Assembly (NCBI GenBank): GCA_947304185.1
Contig: CAMZAM010000019.1
Location: 1-37,904 of the forward strand
DNA length: 37,904 nt
Reading direction: 5' to 3'
Source: an uncultured Bacteroidales bacterium
GTDB lineage: Bacteria > Bacteroidota > Bacteroidia > Bacteroidales > F082
Below are positions 1-7,598 of the stretch, piece by piece. Each line of letters opens with the position of its first letter. The first letter of the stretch is position 1. The position numbers and the translations under genes are program-made. The notes under the pieces are model-generated. The model saw nothing but the letters and a program-made list of their open reading frames with translations, was not told the DNA's origin and ran no database searches.

Positions 1-49
1 GTTACCAGGATGAAAACCTGACGTCCTAACCAGACTAGACGAAGAGACC
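1..49 (-). tRNA. tRNA-Glu (anticodon TTC), 5' part, cut by window edge
   Basis: The minus strand reads a 7-base acceptor half GGTCTCT, a D-arm with stem GTCT/GGAC, and an anticodon arm with stem TCAGG/CCTGG around the loop TTTTCAT, giving anticodon TTC. The sequence then enters the variable loop and leaves the window, so the T-arm and 3' acceptor half are not visible. The pattern matches bacterial tRNA-Glu genes. A promoter -7 box lies about 15 bases upstream. Confidence 0.9.
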
Positions 50-63
50 AATTTTTTGCGCTG

Positions 64-71
64 CAAAGATA
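64..71 (-). promoter_or_regulatory. -7 promoter box for tRNA-Glu
   Basis: The minus strand reads TATCTTTG, a perfect match to the Bacteroidota -7 consensus TAnnTTTG, placed so that transcription would begin a few bases before the tRNA 5' end at 49. A TTTG at 87-90 (minus) leaves a spacer of only 15 bases, shorter than the usual 19-21, so the -33 box is uncertain. Confidence 0.6.
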
Positions 72-165
72 CAACTTTTTTCGTTACAAAAACGAAAAAT
101 TTTCAAATTTTGAAATTTGTAGCTAAAATATTGATTATCAATGTACAAAAGATTGCCGTGAACGA

Positions 166-1005
166 CTATTCAAACGTCAGCGACACTTGGAACATTCTGT
201 TGTGGAGGCCATCGATACTCGAATCGTAGATCAAACCTTGCGAATCCATGACATTTAGTAGGCCGAAACTCATCTTCGCCTCGATGCCGAATTTAAAGAA
301 ATGAGTGTAGAAATCAAAGCCGGTTCCTATCTCAGCAGCCAGGTCGACACGTTTCACCCTGATGTTGTCGGTGACTGTGATTTTTTCGCCTTGTGCGTTG
401 GTGATGTCGACTTGTGACTTCTTCTGTGAGGCCAAGTCAATCTTGAAGTTTCCGCCAGCTATGATGTAGGCAGCCACGTTGTTGTATCTTTTCGATTTGT
501 ATTTCACCTGCAAAGGGAACTCCACGAAGGTTGAGAAAATAGACTTTTTCTTTGTACTGTAGTCGGTTATTTTTTTGGTATCAATAACTCTTTCCTTGTA
601 AAAATTATATTCAACGGTTCGTGAACCGAAGCTCAGCGATGGGATGAGACGAAGATCGAAATACTTGCCAAGACGCAGGTTTCCTACGACACCGACTGTG
701 AAGCCAGGCTCGAAGACAGGAGTGATGCTGTTGACGTAGTAAATTGAATTCTGGTTGTAAAACTCATCATTCGTGCTTGGATATTCCGTTGCATCGTGAC
801 CAATCAACTGGTAATCTGCCTTATAGTTTATTGCATACGACATCTGATTCATACCGATAATGAAACCGAAATGGTACGGTTGAGTGTCGTAAAGCAAAAG
901 GTTTTTAGGCTTCTCATGTTGCGCAAAAAGACTTTGCGGAATGATGAAAAGTGCAATAAATACAGCGAAAAACGCCTTTCTATATGACGAAATACTAAAC
1001 TTCAT
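166..1005 (-). CDS. porT: PorT, type IX secretion outer-membrane biogenesis protein
   Basis: A 279-residue protein with a signal peptide (residues 1-28, ending SLFAQ) followed by an outer-membrane beta-barrel pattern of alternating hydrophobic strands ending in a terminal aromatic strand (MFQVSLTFE). The early segment YDTQPYHFGFIIGMNQM is characteristic of the PorT family, needed in Porphyromonas gingivalis for export of gingipains through the type IX system. The start is ATG, 27 bases after the stop of the heptose kinase gene, so the two are probably cotranscribed. T9SS cargo is present in this same window (three C10 proteases with sorting domains). A generic outer-membrane beta-barrel protein is the alternative, but the N-terminal motif and length favour PorT. 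Confidence 0.8.
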   Translation of the reverse strand: MKFSISSYRKAFFAVFIALFIIPQSLFAQHEKPKNLLLYDTQPYHFGFIIGMNQMSYAINYKADYQLIGHDATEYPSTNDEFYNQNSIYYVNSITPVFEPGFTVGVVGNLRLGKYFDLRLIPSLSFGSRTVEYNFYKERVIDTKKITDYSTKKKSIFSTFVEFPLQVKYKSKRYNNVAAYIIAGGNFKIDLASQKKSQVDITNAQGEKITVTDNIRVKRVDLAAEIGTGFDFYTHFFKFGIEAKMSFGLLNVMDSQGLIYDSSIDGLHNRMFQVSLTFE

Positions 1006-1032
1006 AAACCTAATAACGCAAAAAATACGGGC

Positions 1033-2037
1033 TTATTGTATCTTTTCCGTTTCTTTTAGTAAGCGGGCTTTATTGATTGGCACAGCGCCGATCTCTTCAC
1101 AGACGAGGCCGCCGGCCAGGTTGGAGATGGCAGCTATATGATAGGCATCTTGGTTGCATACGAGGCAAAGCATCGCAACGCCAAGGACTGTGTCGCCAGC
1201 ACCCGACACATCGGCAATCTTGCGCAGATGAGCAGGGATATAATGGTGAGTCTTCTTGCCGTCGGCCATCTCTTGGATGAGGACACCGCGCTCCGATAAG
1301 GTGTTCATCACAAAACGGCATTGAAGTTGGTCTTGTAGTGCATTGACACCCAATAAGATACCATCTATAGTGTCGGTCGGGAATTCAGTGTTGATGCCTT
1401 CCTTCAATTCTTTAAGATTTGGTTTGAAGAGAGTGCATTTCTCGTATGCGAGGAAGTTGTTCCTCTTTGGATCGACGCCAACTGGGATATGTTTCTCGTT
1501 GGCCACGGTGATGGTATGGCGGATGAGCTCTTCTGTCAGCACTCCTTTATTATAATCCTGCAGGATGATGCCGTCGATACGTTCGCGATACAGAATGGTG
1601 TCGATTTTCTCACGAAGTGTCTCAAACTCTTTCTCGGTGAGGTTGAATGTGTCTTCATCATCGACACGCAGCATCTGCATATTGTTGCCAATGATGCGGT
1701 ATTTTGTGGTTGTACGGCGTTCCTTACTCTTCACGATGCCGTTGCTTGGCATCTTATGTTCTTTGAGCAAGTCGAAGAAATCGTGCGACTTCGAGTCGTC
1801 GCCGATGATGGAGCATAACACTGGCTCTGCGCCGAGTGCCTTGATGTTCTGTGCTACGTTGGCGGCACCTCCGAGACGTGCGAAACGGTTGCCCACGGCG
1901 ACGATAGGCACCGGAGCCTCCGGCGAGATGCGCTCGACCTTACCGTTGAGGTAAAGGTCGAGCATGACGTCGCCTATTATAAGTATTCGCTTGTCGTTGA
2001 ACGACTCGAAAAGCGCTTTGATATCTTCTCTTGGCAT
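1033..2037 (-). CDS. hldA: D-glycero-beta-D-manno-heptose-7-phosphate kinase (PfkB family)
   Basis: This kinase phosphorylates heptose 7-phosphate to the 1,7-bisphosphate in the ADP-heptose pathway for lipopolysaccharide inner core. The 334-residue protein shows the PfkB fold: a GDVMLD start, the RISPEAPVPI stretch typical of RfaE/HldE, the sugar-binding LGGAANVAQN motif near residue 60, and the ATP/anion-hole signature DVSGAGDTV with probable catalytic base D282. Only the kinase domain is present; the E. coli enzyme (about 477 residues) also has an adenylyltransferase domain, which must be elsewhere. I chose ATG at 2037, 4 bases after the aspC stop; a longer reading frame would need a TTG at 2061 inside aspC. 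Cotranscribed with aspC and porT. Confidence 0.85.
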   Translation of the reverse strand: MPREDIKALFESFNDKRILIIGDVMLDLYLNGKVERISPEAPVPIVAVGNRFARLGGAANVAQNIKALGAEPVLCSIIGDDSKSHDFFDLLKEHKMPSNGIVKSKERRTTTKYRIIGNNMQMLRVDDEDTFNLTEKEFETLREKIDTILYRERIDGIILQDYNKGVLTEELIRHTITVANEKHIPVGVDPKRNNFLAYEKCTLFKPNLKELKEGINTEFPTDTIDGILLGVNALQDQLQCRFVMNTLSERGVLIQEMADGKKTHHYIPAHLRKIADVSGAGDTVLGVAMLCLVCNQDAYHIAAISNLAGGLVCEEIGAVPINKARLLKETEKIQ

Positions 2038-2041
2038 CTTT

Positions 2042-3247
2042 TTAATCTTTAAGTTTTGCAAAAGCTTCTTTCAGACGGCGTGCTGCCTCGCGGAGCTTGT
2101 CGTCGGATGTGGCGTATGACAGACGGATGCAGTTGTCGTTACCGAAAGCACCGCCAGCCACGCATGCCACGTGAGCGTTGTAAAGCAAGTACATGCAGAG
2201 ATCGTCGCTGTTCTTGATGATCTTGGCACCGTCGCTCTTACCGTAGTAAGCGCTGACATCTGGGAACATGTAGAAAGCACCTGCAGGTAAGCTCAGCTTG
2301 AGACCAGGAATCTCCATGAGGAGCTTGTAGAACATGTCACGACGGGCTCTGAAGGCTTTGCACATATTCTGCACTTCTTCTGAGTTCTCAGGTGAGAGCT
2401 GCATGGCTGCCACTGATGCTGCCTGCGAGATGGTGCAGATACCTGAAGTGTACTGTCCCTGGATCTTGTTGCATGCATTGACGATAGCCATAGGAGCTGC
2501 AATGTAACCGATACGCCAGCCTGTCATAGCGTAACCTTTAGCTACGCCGTTGACGATGACGAGACGGTCTTTCAAGTCGGTGAACTGTCCCATCGACTCG
2601 TGTTTGTGCTCATACTGTATAAACTCGTAAATCTCATCGGAAATGATGATGATTTCGGGATGTTTTCTGAATACCTCGACCAATGATTCGAGTTCTTCTT
2701 TGGTGTAGACCGAACCGCTAGGGTTGCAAGGAGTGCTGAAGATGAAAGCCTTGGTCTTAGGAGTGATGGCGGCTTCAAGCTGTTTTGCGTTGATCTTGAA
2801 GTGCTGCTCAGGAGTTGTCTCGATGAATACCGGAGTACCGTCGGCGAGTTTTACCATCTCAGGATATGACACCCAGAATGGGGCAGGGATGATCACCTCG
2901 TCGCCTTTGTCGAGGATGGCGAAGAAAGTGGTGGTGATGGCCTGTTTTGCGCCGTTCGACACGATGATGTCAGTGTCTTTATAATCCAATCCGTTGTCAC
3001 GACGGAGCTTCTCGGCGATGGCCTTACGCAATGCCGGAGTGCCCGGAACCGGAGGATAGTGCGTGTCGTTATTGTTGATGGCGTCGATACCGGCCTGTTT
3101 TGCACTGATAGGAGTGTTGAAATCAGGCTCACCAATGCTTAATGAGATGATGTCAATGCCCTGAGCCTTGAGTTCGCGGCTCTTCTGCGTCATTTTCAAA
3201 GTGGCTGACTCAGCCATGTTGAGGACTCTCTGTGATAATGTACCCAT
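2042..3247 (-). CDS. aspC: Aspartate aminotransferase (class I/II PLP enzyme)
   Basis: The 401-residue protein is a fold-type I PLP aminotransferase of the AspC/AspB type that interconverts aspartate and 2-oxoglutarate with oxaloacetate and glutamate in the cytoplasm. Visible motifs are SIGEPDFNTP near residue 37, the NPSG substrate-binding motif near 175, SDEIYE near 203, and the Schiff-base lysine K237 in GVAKGYAMTGWRIGY. A C-terminal arginine in NCIRLSYA would bind the substrate carboxylate. The start is ATG at 3247; the frame stays open upstream to a TTG at 3286, but that overlaps the -7 promoter box and the extension is not conserved-looking. It is the first gene of an aspC-hldA-porT unit. 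Confidence 0.9.
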   Translation of the reverse strand: MGTLSQRVLNMAESATLKMTQKSRELKAQGIDIISLSIGEPDFNTPISAKQAGIDAINNNDTHYPPVPGTPALRKAIAEKLRRDNGLDYKDTDIIVSNGAKQAITTTFFAILDKGDEVIIPAPFWVSYPEMVKLADGTPVFIETTPEQHFKINAKQLEAAITPKTKAFIFSTPCNPSGSVYTKEELESLVEVFRKHPEIIIISDEIYEFIQYEHKHESMGQFTDLKDRLVIVNGVAKGYAMTGWRIGYIAAPMAIVNACNKIQGQYTSGICTISQAASVAAMQLSPENSEEVQNMCKAFRARRDMFYKLLMEIPGLKLSLPAGAFYMFPDVSAYYGKSDGAKIIKNSDDLCMYLLYNAHVACVAGGAFGNDNCIRLSYATSDDKLREAARRLKEAFAKLKD

Positions 3248-3283
3248 ATCTGTATTTTTAAATTTAATATCAATTTGAGACTG

Positions 3284-3291
3284 CAAAGTTA
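3284..3291 (-). promoter_or_regulatory. -7 promoter box for aspC-hldA-porT
   Basis: The minus strand reads TAACTTTG, matching TAnnTTTG, 36 bases upstream of the aspC ATG. No clear TTTG -33 box is seen at the right distance. Its position supports the shorter aspC start. Confidence 0.45.
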
Positions 3292-3318
3292 CGTATTTTT
3301 ATGATATTTTGTTTAAAA

Positions 3319-3350
3319 TTTGTTTGAAATTAAAAAAATCACTATATTTG
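3319..3350 (+). promoter_or_regulatory. Bacteroidota promoter for the 3370 gene and lpxD
   Basis: TTTG at 3319-3322, a 20-base spacer, and TATATTTG at 3343-3350 match the Bacteroidota sigma factor consensus TTTG / 19-21 / TAnnTTTG. It lies 19 bases before the start codon at 3370 and is divergent from the aspC promoter. Confidence 0.7.
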
Positions 3351-3369
3351 CACTCCTAAATAACATGCA

Positions 3370-3840
3370 ATGAGTCCAACGACGTGGATATTAATCGGTT
3401 TGATAGTGGTGATGACGATTGTCGGAGCATTCTTTATATTCTCTGGCAAAAGGGATGATAATCAATCGAATAAGGCAGTTTTGCCGCTGAAGATTCAGGC
3501 CTGCGAGCGCCTTGTTTTGTACCTTGAACGCATCAGATATTCGGTTTTGGTGAAACGCGTCTTCATGCCTGGAATGTCGCGTACCGACCTGCAGTTTACC
3601 TTGATTCAGAACGTTCAGGACGAGCTGGAGCATAACTTGGCACAGCGTCTCTACGTCAGCGAGTCTACCTGGTTCAACATCGTCATAGTGAAGGATGAGG
3701 TTTTAAGAGCCGTCAACGCGGCTTTTGGCGAGAACCCGGATGCCGATGCGGCAACGATGGCACAGATTATCGCTTCAATGGATAACTCATTGATAGACAA
3801 AGCGGTGATAACGATTAAAAAAGAATTTAATACTATTTAA
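3370..3840 (+). CDS. Conserved membrane-anchored Bacteroidota protein (DUF7935-like)
   Basis: A 156-residue protein with one N-terminal membrane helix (about residues 5-25) followed by a short basic stretch and a soluble mainly helical domain, so the domain is probably cytoplasmic. The segment LPLKIQACERLVLYLERI is typical of a Bacteroidota-only family that I believe is DUF7935; its function is unknown. No enzyme motif is visible. The gene has its own good promoter and ends 3 bases before lpxD, so it is cotranscribed with lipid A genes. A role in envelope biogenesis is only inferred from this position. Confidence 0.7.
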   Translation: MSPTTWILIGLIVVMTIVGAFFIFSGKRDDNQSNKAVLPLKIQACERLVLYLERIRYSVLVKRVFMPGMSRTDLQFTLIQNVQDELEHNLAQRLYVSESTWFNIVIVKDEVLRAVNAAFGENPDADAATMAQIIASMDNSLIDKAVITIKKEFNTI

Positions 3841-3843
3841 AAT

Positions 3844-4887
3844 ATGAAAGTTGAGTTTAAAGCTGCGCAGATTGCAGCGCTTTTAGGTGGAACAGTGGAG
3901 GGCGACCCCGAGGCGACGGTGTGGAACGTGGCGCGTATCGAAGACGGAGCACCTGGAATGTTGAGTTTTTTAGCAAATCCGAAATATATACATTATCTAT
4001 ATGAAACTAAATCGTCGATAGTGCTTGTCAATGCTGACTTTGAGCCGACAGAGAAGGTTAACACTACGATGATTCGCGTGCAGAACGCTTACGAAGCATT
4101 CGCTCAGCTTTTAGCCATCTATCAGGAATATACGAATAACAAGGTCGGTATCTCCGACTTGGCTTGTATCTCTTCGGATGCCGAATATGGCGAGAATTGC
4201 TACATCGGCGCCTTCGCATTCATTGGTGAGAGGGTTAAGATTGGCAAAAACGTTAAGATTTACCCGCAATGCTATGTAGGCGATGACGTCGTCATCGGAG
4301 ACAACACAGTGCTATATTCAGGTGTGAAGCTTTACGCTATGACTCATATCGGCAAGGAATGCATCATCCATTCAGGCGCAGTGCTCGGTGCCGACGGCTT
4401 CGGATTTGTGCCACAGCCTGACGGTACCTATAAAAAAGTGCCGCAGATCGGTAATGTGCTTGTTGGCGACAACGTAGAAATCGGTGCTAACACCACCATC
4501 GACCGCTCGACCATGGAGTCGACGAAGATTCACGATGGCGTGAAGCTCGACAATCTCATTCAGATTGCTCATAACGTGGAAATAGGCGAGAATACAGCTA
4601 TGGCAGCACAGTCAGGCATCGCAGGCTCAGCACACGTCGGGAAGAACTGCATCGTCGCAGGTCAGGTTGGTATCTCCGGACATCTCACGGTGGCCGATAG
4701 GACCATCATTGGACCACAATCGGGTCTGACAAAAGGCGTCAGCGAGCCAGGAAAATCGATTATGGGCTCTCCGGCTTACGATTACACAAAGTATATGAAA
4801 GATATTGTTAGACAACGCAATATAGACAAATTGGATTGCAGAATCGCCGAGTTGGAGAAAAAACTTGACGAATTATTGTCGAAGTAA
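3844..4887 (+). CDS. lpxD: LpxD, UDP-3-O-acylglucosamine N-acyltransferase
   Basis: LpxD adds the second hydroxyacyl chain, from acyl-ACP to the 2-amino group of UDP-3-O-acyl-glucosamine, the third step of lipid A synthesis. The 347-residue protein has the expected N-terminal uridine-binding domain (about 1-100, with SFLANPKY), a long left-handed beta helix of hexapeptide repeats (about 105-315), and a C-terminal helix (RIAELEKKLDELL) used for trimer contacts and ACP binding. Catalytic histidine H243 sits in LDNLIQIAHN, equal to H239 of the E. coli enzyme. Length is normal. The start ATG is 3 bases after the preceding stop. It is followed by lpxC as in most Bacteroidota. Confidence 0.95.
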   Translation: MKVEFKAAQIAALLGGTVEGDPEATVWNVARIEDGAPGMLSFLANPKYIHYLYETKSSIVLVNADFEPTEKVNTTMIRVQNAYEAFAQLLAIYQEYTNNKVGISDLACISSDAEYGENCYIGAFAFIGERVKIGKNVKIYPQCYVGDDVVIGDNTVLYSGVKLYAMTHIGKECIIHSGAVLGADGFGFVPQPDGTYKKVPQIGNVLVGDNVEIGANTTIDRSTMESTKIHDGVKLDNLIQIAHNVEIGENTAMAAQSGIAGSAHVGKNCIVAGQVGISGHLTVADRTIIGPQSGLTKGVSEPGKSIMGSPAYDYTKYMKDIVRQRNIDKLDCRIAELEKKLDELLSK

Positions 4888-4900
4888 CGATATTATTTTG

Positions 4901-4908
4901 TAATTTTG
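4901..4908 (+). promoter_or_regulatory. Possible internal -7 box for lpxC
   Basis: TAATTTTG matches TAnnTTTG and lies 25 bases before the lpxC ATG at 4934, in the 46-base gap after lpxD. The -33 box is weak (TTG at 4876-4878), so lpxC may be read both from here and from the upstream promoter. Confidence 0.4.
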
Positions 4909-4933
4909 CACCATATTTTCGATATTGATAATA

Positions 4934-5848
4934 ATGGTGGAAAAACAACATACAATTAAGAAGAGCGTCAGCATCAGTGGAACAGGGCTTCATACGGGGC
5001 AAAGCGGCACGCTGACATTCCATCCTGCAGATATAAATCACGGCATCAAATTCAGAAGAGTTGACCTCTTCCGTCAACCCATCGTGGAGGCACTTGTCGC
5101 TAACGTAGTCGACACCTCACGTGGTACTACCATCGCTAAAAATGGTGTGAAGGTTTACACCGTAGAACATATCATGGCAGCTTTGAGAGCCATGAATATC
5201 GACAACGTGCTTATCGACCTGAACTGCGAAGAACCTCCGATCCTTGACGGAAGCTCGAGGATTGTGCTCGAAGCATTGAAAGAAGCCGGCGTCGAAGAAC
5301 AGGACGCTGAGCGTAAGTGCTTGAAAATCACTAAGAAGATTGTCTATACCCACCCGAAAGTCGGTTGCGAGCTTGTGGTTGAACCAGCCGATAAGTTCAG
5401 CATCGACGTGAAAGTCGACTATAAATCAGGCGTTCTCAACGTTCAGGAGGCGCATATGACCGATATCAGCGAGTTTGAGACAGATTTTGCGATGTGCAGA
5501 ACGTTCGTGTTCTTCCAGGAACTCGAGATGCTGCTCGCACATAACCTCATCAGAGGCGGTGACCTGTCGAACGCCATCGTTTTCATTGAGAAACAGGTGT
5601 CAGAGGAAGACCTGAAACGTGTTGCCAGCCTGTTCCATAAAGAGTCGGTGGCAGTGCATGAAGGCGGAATCCTCAACAATGTGACGCTGTATTTCGACAA
5701 TGAACCTGCACGTCATAAGCTTCTCGACCTTGTGGGCGACCTCACACTGCTCGGCATGCCAATCATCGGTAAGGTGACGGCATACAAACCAGGTCACTTC
5801 TCAAACACTGAGTTTGTGAAGCAGATCGTGAAGAAGATGGGACTTTAA
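4934..5848 (+). CDS. lpxC: LpxC, UDP-3-O-acyl-N-acetylglucosamine deacetylase, without FabZ fusion
   Basis: LpxC is the zinc-dependent committed step of lipid A synthesis. In this 304-residue protein the zinc ligands are H79 (TVEHIMAAL), H261 and D265 (HKLLDLVGDL), and the catalytic-site H288 lies in KPGHFSNTEF; E78 is the probable base. I chose ATG at 4934; the frame opens at a TTG at 4925, which adds only three residues. In most Bacteroidota LpxC is fused to a C-terminal FabZ dehydratase (about 460 residues in total). Here the frame stops shortly after H288 with no FabZ sequence in any frame, and a glycosyltransferase gene on the other strand overlaps its last 4 bases. The usual lpxA neighbour is also absent. 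The LpxC domain itself looks complete and active. Confidence 0.93.
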   Translation: MVEKQHTIKKSVSISGTGLHTGQSGTLTFHPADINHGIKFRRVDLFRQPIVEALVANVVDTSRGTTIAKNGVKVYTVEHIMAALRAMNIDNVLIDLNCEEPPILDGSSRIVLEALKEAGVEEQDAERKCLKITKKIVYTHPKVGCELVVEPADKFSIDVKVDYKSGVLNVQEAHMTDISEFETDFAMCRTFVFFQELEMLLAHNLIRGGDLSNAIVFIEKQVSEEDLKRVASLFHKESVAVHEGGILNNVTLYFDNEPARHKLLDLVGDLTLLGMPIIGKVTAYKPGHFSNTEFVKQIVKKMGL

Positions 5849-6975
5849 AGATCGTGATAAATATGATTTAGAAGTTTTCCGACGGTTTCGTTGGAAAACT
5901 TTTTTATTACGCCTTCGCGAAGGACATTAGTATCGTAGTTTTTGTAAGTCTGAAGCATCGTCTGCATCGCATCGGCAAGTTTCTCAGGCTCTTGTGGCGG
6001 TACGAGGATGCCGTTGCTTTCGTTAACAATCTCAGGTATTCCTCCGACATTGGTGCTAACCACAGGCAGTCCGCAGGCGAAGGCCTCGAGAAGAACTACG
6101 CCCTGTGTCTCGTAGTTGCTCGAAAGTACAAGGAAGTCGCCAGATGACAGTTTGTCGATATATTCCTGACCTTCCAAAACGCCCGTAAACCTTATATTTT
6201 CCTGATGTTTTAACTTTTTTACATAATCATTTATCATCGGGAAATCGATGCCATCGCCAATGAATACGCATTGAAAAACCACGCCTCTGTCCTCCAATAT
6301 CTGCAGGGCGTCGATCAAGCCAGTGATGTTTTTCGATTTGTTTTCAAAACAACTGACATGGATTATCTTTGGCACCTCGTTGTGATGTGGCTGTGGCTTA
6401 AACACATTGATATCCACTACGTTAGGCACGACGATGTAGTTTTCGTTATGCAGACCGTGACTTTGCATCGCTTTGGCGAGGATGTCGGTCACTGTGGTGA
6501 CGGCAGATGCGTTTTTGACAACGGTTTTTGTCAGTTTCTTTCTTAAAAAACCACTGAAATCGTTGCCTGGGAGGTAGCGAGACCAGTGCTCAGTAATAAT
6601 ATAAGGTGTGCCGTGCAGCCGTTTCTGCCTTAGAGCTACTAAGCCTAAGCGCGTCAGGATGTGGACGTGGATTATATCGGGTTGGGGCAGACGTTTCAAA
6701 GCCAATTTGTTAGCTCTGAAAAACCTGAATAGCGATATTATTTTTGACCACGATTTCCTGTAATAAACGCGGATTGTTCTGATGTTGTTGATAGTTTCGT
6801 CGACAATATCGAACTTTTTGCTGATTTGATCATCTGCATGGGTATAAATCACGCTGATGTCGTCGTACTGCGCTGCTGCCTCAGCATGACGTTGCACAAA
6901 GAGGCCCAACATCGGGTCATAGCGATGGGGATACCACCGCGCCAGAAAGACGATATGTTTCCTCTCGCTGTCCAC
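5845..6975 (-). CDS. Family 4 (GT-B) glycosyltransferase
   Basis: A 376-residue cytoplasmic or membrane-peripheral glycosyltransferase of the GT4 type. The N-terminal acceptor domain starts FLARWYPHRYDPMLGLFVQRHA; the C-terminal nucleotide-sugar domain has the EX7E-type motif in EAFACGLPVVSTNVGGIPEI near residues 310-330. Sugar donor and acceptor cannot be told from sequence; lipopolysaccharide or capsule assembly is likely. The start is GTG at 6975, overlapping the lolA stop by one base (TAGTG), which indicates translational coupling; no nearby ATG exists until residue 22. It is the last gene of the parA-to-lolA run and is convergent with lpxC with a 4-base overlap of the two stop ends. Confidence 0.85.
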   Translation of the reverse strand: MDSERKHIVFLARWYPHRYDPMLGLFVQRHAEAAAQYDDISVIYTHADDQISKKFDIVDETINNIRTIRVYYRKSWSKIISLFRFFRANKLALKRLPQPDIIHVHILTRLGLVALRQKRLHGTPYIITEHWSRYLPGNDFSGFLRKKLTKTVVKNASAVTTVTDILAKAMQSHGLHNENYIVVPNVVDINVFKPQPHHNEVPKIIHVSCFENKSKNITGLIDALQILEDRGVVFQCVFIGDGIDFPMINDYVKKLKHQENIRFTGVLEGQEYIDKLSSGDFLVLSSNYETQGVVLLEAFACGLPVVSTNVGGIPEIVNESNGILVPPQEPEKLADAMQTMLQTYKNYDTNVLREGVIKKFSNETVGKLLNHIYHDL

Positions 6976-7598
6976 TATCTCATGTCGATGATTTCAGCGT
7001 CAGGGTAGTCGGATTCCTTGAAGGTGAAGAAATCGGCCGGAAGCTTCTGGTTGGTGACGAACTTGTTGATTACATACACAAACTCGTTCTTGTTTTTGTC
7101 GAAGACATGCAAGTCTTTGATTTCCAAGTTGTTTGTGTTTATCGTGACGATGAGTTTATCGATGTTTTCGTCAGAAATCAAAGGTTTTACTTCGATTTTT
7201 TTAGTTGTACCAGCTTCCTCGATTATTTTCGCACTGATGTTGTCGTAGTACGAGTTTATTACTGACAGAGGTGAGCCACCGCCGTCGGAATTGTCGACGT
7301 CGCTGATCATAACTTCTTCAGCATCAGCGTTGTACGTCCATATTGTGGCGCCGTTGCAGATGATATCCTGACCTAAGATATGCAGCTTGTAGGCTTCGCC
7401 TTGAAGCACGCCAGAGCCTTCCATGGTCTCGAAGATGCCTGCTTCGAGGTTAATCATATTGTAATCGAAAGTTATCTCGATGTTATTGTACGATTTTAGT
7501 TTATCGACGGTGTTTTTGAACAGCGTTTCCGCATTCTGTGCCTTGATGCCGAATGTCAATGATAAAATGCTGATTATCAATAAGATGTGTTTTCTCAT
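6975..7598 (-). CDS. lolA: LolA-like outer-membrane lipoprotein carrier protein
   Basis: A 207-residue periplasmic protein with a signal peptide cut after KAQ (about residue 21) and the LolA-fold beta sheet: the segments IEITFDYNMIN, EGSGVLQGEAYKLHILGQ and ICNGATIWTYN correspond to the conserved strands of LolA, which carries lipoproteins from the inner to the outer membrane. The Bacteroidota members are divergent from E. coli LolA but consistently lie next to ftsK, as here. The ATG overlaps the ftsK stop by 4 bases (ATGA), showing coupling. Membership of the wider LolA-like family is clear; true lipoprotein-carrier function is inferred. Confidence 0.85.
   Translation of the reverse strand: MRKHILLIISILSLTFGIKAQNAETLFKNTVDKLKSYNNIEITFDYNMINLEAGIFETMEGSGVLQGEAYKLHILGQDIICNGATIWTYNADAEEVMISDVDNSDGGGSPLSVINSYYDNISAKIIEEAGTTKKIEVKPLISDENIDKLIVTINTNNLEIKDLHVFDKNKNEFVYVINKFVTNQKLPADFFTFKESDYPDAEIIDMR

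Noticed and set aside
101..115. Palindrome TTTCAAATTTTGAAA as a terminator for porT
   Set aside because: Composed almost only of A and T, with a weak stem and no distinct T-run; not convincing.
2038..2061. Upstream TTG start for the heptose kinase
   Set aside because: It lies inside aspC; the ATG 4 bases after the aspC stop fits the family start and operon spacing.
5849..6300. A FabZ domain separated from LpxC by frameshift
   Set aside because: No FabZ-like sequence in any plus-strand frame; the region codes for the end of a glycosyltransferase on the minus strand.
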